Assembly: GCA_025965635.1 (NCBI GenBank)
Contig: JAOPWO010000047.1
Location: 1-36,902, forward strand
Source: Modestobacter sp.
Lineage (GTDB): Bacteria > Actinomycetota > Actinomycetes > Mycobacteriales > Geodermatophilaceae
Reading direction: 5' to 3'
DNA length: 36,902 bases
A program made the translations under genes and the position numbers. The notes below the pieces were generated by a model that searched no databases, had not been told where the DNA came from, and saw nothing but the letters and a program-made list of their open reading frames with translations. How positions within the stretch are numbered: position 1 is the stretch's first letter; each line of letters opens with the position of its first letter. Of the stretch, positions 33,551-36,902 are shown one piece after another.

Positions 33551-34039
33551 ATGTCGCCGGGTCGACCTGATACCCGATCTCGCGACCGCACCCTGCTCGA
33601 GCTGCGCGCCTCCCCGGAGGTGCTGGTGCTCGCCGATGTCTGGGACGTCGTCTCCGCTCGGGTCGGCGCCGGCACCCCGGGGGTGCGCGCGCTGGCCACC
33701 GCCAGCCGCTCGATCGCGGCCACCTCCTGCTACGCCGACGGCGGGCAGATCCCGCTGGCCCTGCACCTGGACATGGTCGAGCTGATCGTGGACGCCGCCG
33801 GCGCGGTGGGCGGCGACCTGGAGGACCAGCTGCAGCCGCTGGACGAGGCGGTGGGTGCGGTCGAGGCGGTGCTCGGGGCCGGGCCTACCTGGAGGACGGC
33901 GCCCCGGTGGTGTTCGTGCCCGGGGTGACCGACCGCGACGAGGTGACCGCCCTGGTGGACGGGGCTCGGCCGGCACCGGGGACCGCTCATCCTGCGGGCC
34001 GGCGGCACGCTGCCGGAGGGCACCCGGGCCCTCACCTGA
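33551..34039 (+). pseudogene. isocitrate lyase/PEP mutase-family relic
   Basis: The first frame gives [40 protein letters not shown] and ELIVDAAG, the family N-terminus. It then skips the Mg-binding region to NLED-like GDLEDQLQPLDEAVGAVEAV. After a frameshift YLEDGAPVVFVPGVTDRDEV follows, and after another GPLILRAGGTLPEG to the stop at 34039. Two internal deletions and two frameshifts remove the catalytic Asp and Cys segments. The gene is dead. It overlaps the end of an opposing hydrolase relic. Confidence 0.75.
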
Positions 34040-34411
34040 GGAAGAGGTCCGGTCCGATGGCCACTGCGTCGGCCGGGTGCGGGTCCACCCCGCCGGCCGG
34101 GGGGACCGCCGGCGCTGTCACCCATGACGGTGGTCCGCGCCGGATCGATGCCCCGCTCGCCGGCGTGCTCGGCCAGCCGACCCAGCGCGGCGTAGCGGAC
34201 CGAGCGCGCCACCGGGGGGTCGCAGCGTTCCGGGCTGCCCAGGATCGTCCCGCCGCCGTGCAGGTGCAGGACCGCCGTCCCGGGCGTACCACCGCAGCAC
34301 GAGCGTCGCGCCGTCCGCCGTCGTCCCCTCGTGCTGCGTCCGCGCGACGTCGGCCGGAGCGCAGCCCCTCTCGGTGGCTGACCGCGCCGGACAAGCGCAG
34401 CATCGGGTCAC
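34032..34411 (-). pseudogene. alpha/beta hydrolase (HSL-like esterase) relic
   Basis: Minus-strand frames give GTTADGATLVLRWYA, then the oxyanion-hole region HLHGGGTILGSPERCDPPVA, then YAALGRLAEHAGERGIDPAR and the nucleophile elbow VMGDSAGG. Between the second and third pieces the usual YRLAPEHP stretch is missing. After the elbow the sequence goes directly to a short tail ending FLR. The catalytic Asp and His are lost and frameshifts separate the blocks. It is a third example nearby of a gene shortened by internal deletions. Confidence 0.7.
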
Positions 34412-34470
34412 GAACGGTCCCCCCGACGCGGCTCCCGGTGCGTCGACGACAGAGAGAAGGCGCTGCCGCC

Positions 34471-35652
34471 ATGACCTCCGACCTGCTGCTGCCGGCCGAC
34501 TTCTTCGGCTACGAGTCCCTGCTGCCCGAGCCCGAGCAGAAGGACCTGCTCGCGCTACGGGAGTTCCTGGTGGCCGAGGTCAAGCCGCGGGTCAACGCCG
34601 CCTGGGCGGCAGCGGAGTTCCCGATGGACCTCATCCCGCGCTTCGCCGAGGCCGACATCGTGGGCCGTCCCTACGACTGGGACGGCCGCCCGCGCGCCTC
34701 CCGGTTGTTCACCGGCTTCCAGGCGATGGAACTGGCCCGGGTCGACCCGTCGATCTCCACCTTCTTCGGCGTGCACAGCGGCCTGGCGATGGGCTCGGTC
34801 TACGTCCTCGGCTCGGAGGAGCAGCGGCAGCGGTGGCTTCCATCGATGCTGCGGCTGGACACGATCGGCGCCTTCGGCCTGACCGAGCCCGAGGGCGGCT
34901 CGGACGTCGCCCGGGGCATGCGCACGACCGCCCGCCGGGACGGCGATGGCTGGGTGCTCAACGGCGCCAAGCGCTGGATCGGCAACGGCACGTTCGCCGA
35001 CGTCGTGGTGGTGTTCGCCCGCGACGTCGATGACGACCAGGTCAAGACCTTCCTGGTCGAGAAGGGCACCCCGGGGTACACGGCCACCAAGATCGAGGAC
35101 AAGTTCGCGCTGCGGACGGTGCAGAACGCGGACCTGACCTTCACCGACTGCCGCATCCCCGCGCAGAACAAGCTCGAGGGCGGCAACTCGTTCAAGGACG
35201 TCAACAAGGTGCTCAAGGTGACCCGCGGGGGAGTGGCCTGGGGTGGCGTCGGCTGTCAGCTGGGCGCCTACGAGGTGGCGCTGGCCTACGCCAAGGAACG
35301 GGTGCAGTTCGGCAAGCCGATCGGCGGCTTCCAGCTGATCCAGGAACTGCTGGCGCAGATGCTCGGCAACGTCACCGCCAGCATGGGCATGACCGTCCGG
35401 TTGTCCCAGCTGCAGGAGGAGGACGCGCTCCGCGACGACCAGGCGTCGCTCACCAAGAGCTACGTGACCACCCGCGGCCGGGAGACCGTCGCCTGGGCCC
35501 GCGAGATCGTCGGCGGGAACGGCATCGTGCTCGACCACGACGTCATCCGGTTCTTCAACGACGCCGAGGCGCTGTACTCCTACGAGGGCACCCGGCAGAT
35601 GAACACCCTCATCGTCGGCCGCTCCATCACCGGGCTGAGCGCCTTCGTGTGA
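34471..35652 (+). CDS. acyl-CoA dehydrogenase, glutaryl-CoA dehydrogenase-like
   Basis: This 393-residue flavoenzyme starts at ATG 34471 with AGAGAAGG about twelve bases upstream. Acyl-CoA dehydrogenase signatures are FGLTEPEGGSDVARGMRTTA (FAD and substrate contacts), VLNGAKRWIGNGTFADVVVV, AYAKERVQFGKPIGGFQLIQ and YEGTRQMNTLIVGRSITGLS. The last carries the catalytic Glu at the position used by glutaryl-CoA dehydrogenase. Overall similarity to that subfamily suggests dehydrogenation, possibly with decarboxylation, of glutaryl-CoA or a related short acyl-CoA during lysine or aromatic degradation. No electron-transfer flavoprotein genes are adjacent. The relics upstream may be remnants of a former operon. 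Confidence 0.88.
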   Translation: MTSDLLLPADFFGYESLLPEPEQKDLLALREFLVAEVKPRVNAAWAAAEFPMDLIPRFAEADIVGRPYDWDGRPRASRLFTGFQAMELARVDPSISTFFGVHSGLAMGSVYVLGSEEQRQRWLPSMLRLDTIGAFGLTEPEGGSDVARGMRTTARRDGDGWVLNGAKRWIGNGTFADVVVVFARDVDDDQVKTFLVEKGTPGYTATKIEDKFALRTVQNADLTFTDCRIPAQNKLEGGNSFKDVNKVLKVTRGGVAWGGVGCQLGAYEVALAYAKERVQFGKPIGGFQLIQELLAQMLGNVTASMGMTVRLSQLQEEDALRDDQASLTKSYVTTRGRETVAWAREIVGGNGIVLDHDVIRFFNDAEALYSYEGTRQMNTLIVGRSITGLSAFV

Positions 35653-35732
35653 GGAGGACCGTCGTCCCCACCCTTCACGAGCTCAGCGGGGCCCGGGACG
35701 GAGCCGGGACCGGCGTGTCACCCGTACGGGGG

Positions 35733-35751
35733 ACCCCCCGTGGCGGGGGGT
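35733..35751 (+). terminator. hairpin after the acyl-CoA dehydrogenase gene
   Basis: ACCCCCCG and CGGGGGGT form a perfect 8-bp stem with a three-base loop, 80 bases after the dehydrogenase stop and before the response regulator. No T-run follows, as is common for actinobacterial terminators. Confidence 0.5.
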
Positions 35752-35829
35752 GCAGTTGCGCCTCCACGGTGACGACAACGTCCCCATGACGCCCGCCGGC
35801 GTCGGACGTCGTCCCGTGGAGGAGGAGCC

Positions 35830-36534
35830 GTGCCGGGCCAGTCCGTGCTCGTGGTGGAGGACACCGACGAGATCCGTGAACTGGTGGTGACCGTGCTGCG
35901 CCGCGCCGGGATGGACGTCCGCGAGGCCGCCACCGGAGCCGCCTGTCTCGAAGAGGTCCGCCGGGACGCCCCCGACGTCGTCGTCCTCGACCTCGGGCTC
36001 CCCGACGCCGACGGCACCGAGGTGTGCCGCCAGCTGCGCGCGGAGACCGACTGCTACGTCCTCATGCTCACCGCCCGCGCCGAGGAGGTCGACCTGCTCA
36101 TCGGGCTGGCCGTCGGTGCGGACGGGTACATGGCCAAGCCCTTCTCCCCGCGCGAGCTCGTCGCCCGGGTGCAGACCATGCTCCGCCGGCCGCGCACCCC
36201 CTCGGTGCCGGCCGCGCCGGCGCTGGCCGAGGAGACCGCCCGCCGGCTCGCCGAGCTCGAGGTCGACCCCGACAGCCGCGAGGTGCGCGTCGACGGCGCC
36301 CCGGTCGACCTGACCCGCACCGAGTTCGACCTGCTGGCCGCCCTCTTCTCCCGGCCCGGCCGGGTGCTGCAGCGCGAGACGCTGCTGCGCGAGGTCTGGC
36401 AGACCGACTGGGAGGGCAACCTCCGACTGGTCGAGGCGCACATGTCCAACCTGCGCCGCAAGCTCACCGCGGCCGGGATGCACTCTCCGCAGATCCGCAC
36501 CGTCCGCGGGGTGGGCTACCGCCTGGTCGCCTGA
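35830..36534 (+). CDS. OmpR-family response regulator
   Basis: The protein is 234 residues from GTG 35830, with GGAGGAGGAG close upstream. The receiver domain (residues 1-120) has the acidic pair VVEDTDEIRE, the phosphoacceptor Asp in VVVLDLGLPDADG, LMLTARAEEVD and the conserved Lys in YMAKPFSPRELV. The C-terminal winged-helix DNA-binding domain shows VDLTRTEFDLLAALFSRPGR, EVWQTDWEGNLRLVEAHMSN and TVRGVGYRLVA. It activates or represses genes once phosphorylated by a histidine kinase. No kinase gene is next to it within the window, so it is an orphan here. A strong hairpin follows. Confidence 0.92.
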   Translation: MPGQSVLVVEDTDEIRELVVTVLRRAGMDVREAATGAACLEEVRRDAPDVVVLDLGLPDADGTEVCRQLRAETDCYVLMLTARAEEVDLLIGLAVGADGYMAKPFSPRELVARVQTMLRRPRTPSVPAAPALAEETARRLAELEVDPDSREVRVDGAPVDLTRTEFDLLAALFSRPGRVLQRETLLREVWQTDWEGNLRLVEAHMSNLRRKLTAAGMHSPQIRTVRGVGYRLVA

Positions 36535-36560
36535 GCGGCGTCCCCGCCCCTGCAACGCCC

Positions 36561-36591
36561 AGCGCCCGCTCCGGTCGCCGGAGCGGGCGCT
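36561..36591 (+). terminator. strong hairpin terminator after the response regulator
   Basis: AGCGCCCGCTCCGG and its perfect complement form a 14-bp stem with a TCG loop, 27 bases after the response regulator stop. There is no T-run, but the stem strength and position make it the best terminator in the window. It may serve both converging genes. Confidence 0.75.
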
Positions 36592-36643
36592 CGGGCACCT
36601 CGGTCGTGCCCGGATCAGCCGACCCGGGCCATCGGACGGGCGA

Positions 36644-36801
36644 TCAGCACGTGATGACCCCTGACTCCGCGGACCCGGCGGTCCACCCGTAGCCGGTCAG
36701 CGCGGCCCGGTCGCTGCTGGCCGCGCCGGCCGGCGCGGTGAGGCCCAGCACCACGGCCGCGGTCGCGAGGGTCGCACGAGGGCGTGGCGGAGGCGGGTCA
36801 T
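36644..36801 (-). pseudogene. small secreted protein with frameshift in the signal peptide
   Basis: ATG 36801 overlaps the stop of the preceding gene (ATGA) and begins MTRLRHALV. The expected continuation, ATLATAAVVLGLTAPAGAAS, a typical signal peptide ending in an AxA cleavage site, lies in another frame. It runs on as SDRAALTGYGWTAGSAESGV to the stop. A single indel near codon 9 explains this. The mature peptide would be only about 28 residues. It is either a pseudogene or a sequencing error. Confidence 0.5.
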
Positions 36802-36902
36802 CGTCGGGTCTCGGTGTCCTGGTCGTCGGTGCGGGTGCGGGTGGGGGTCCAGATGGAGAGGAGGAGCCAGCCGGCGAGGAGGGTGGGGGCGCCGTAGACG
36901 AG
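36798..36902 (-). CDS. C-terminal end of a membrane protein gene (partial)
   Basis: The last 34 codons read LVYGAPTLLAGWLLLSIWTP followed by a hydrophilic tail TRTRTDDQDTETRR and stop. One membrane helix is visible. The gene enters from beyond the right edge of the window and its stop overlaps the start of the next small gene, so the two are coupled. The identity cannot be told from this piece. Confidence 0.6.
   Translation of the reverse strand, partial: LVYGAPTLLAGWLLLSIWTPTRTRTDDQDTETRR

Overview
The window is high-G+C actinobacterial DNA. The codon use, the GAF-ANTAR / SpoIIE-phosphatase / STAS stress-signalling genes and several small lineage-type proteins suggest a Geodermatophilaceae-like member (Blastococcus, Geodermatophilus or Modestobacter). 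This placement is an inference from protein style, not a database result.

The left part (about 0.7-17 kb) is less extremely GC-rich than the rest and is bordered and interrupted by decayed insertion sequences: IS3-type at 0.7-1.4 kb, ISL3-type at 10.0-10.6 kb, and IS3-type plus ISL3-type at 16.0-17.0 kb. It looks like an acquired catabolic island made of two converging operons. The rightward operon encodes an iron/polyamine-style ABC importer (ATPase, fused double permease, lipoprotein), a LigJ-like hydratase of the amidohydrolase superfamily, a LigB-type extradiol dioxygenase and a phthalate-dioxygenase-type reductase. It ends in a wrecked RraA/LigK-like aldolase. The leftward operon encodes a second, paralogous binding lipoprotein, a bicupin, a 25-codon overlapping ORF, an EutA-like ATPase with a His-Ala-rich N-terminus, and a second bicupin. 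I know of no named system with this combination. Together the genes suggest uptake and ring cleavage of an aromatic acid or catecholate, with an EutA-type chaperone whose client enzyme is absent.

From 17.3 to 28.4 kb lies a signalling region. It holds a SpoIIE-type phosphatase, a small hypothetical protein, three intact GAF-ANTAR proteins, one frameshifted GAF protein and a STAS protein. A PaoABC/YagTSR-like molybdenum aldehyde oxidoreductase operon sits in its middle (20.8-24.4 kb).

From 28.5 kb to the end are ordinary chromosomal genes: an APC permease, a DUF2786 protein, PurT, a glutaryl-CoA-dehydrogenase-like enzyme, an OmpR-type response regulator and the edge of a membrane protein gene. 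Small genes lie among them.

The window is unusually rich in gene relics. They include RraA, DUF326 copper-binding protein, TPP enzyme, Orn/Lys/Arg decarboxylase, DUF1330, ICL/PEP-mutase and alpha/beta hydrolase. Several keep both ends but have lost the catalytic core and carry frameshifts. No tRNA, rRNA or CRISPR array was seen.
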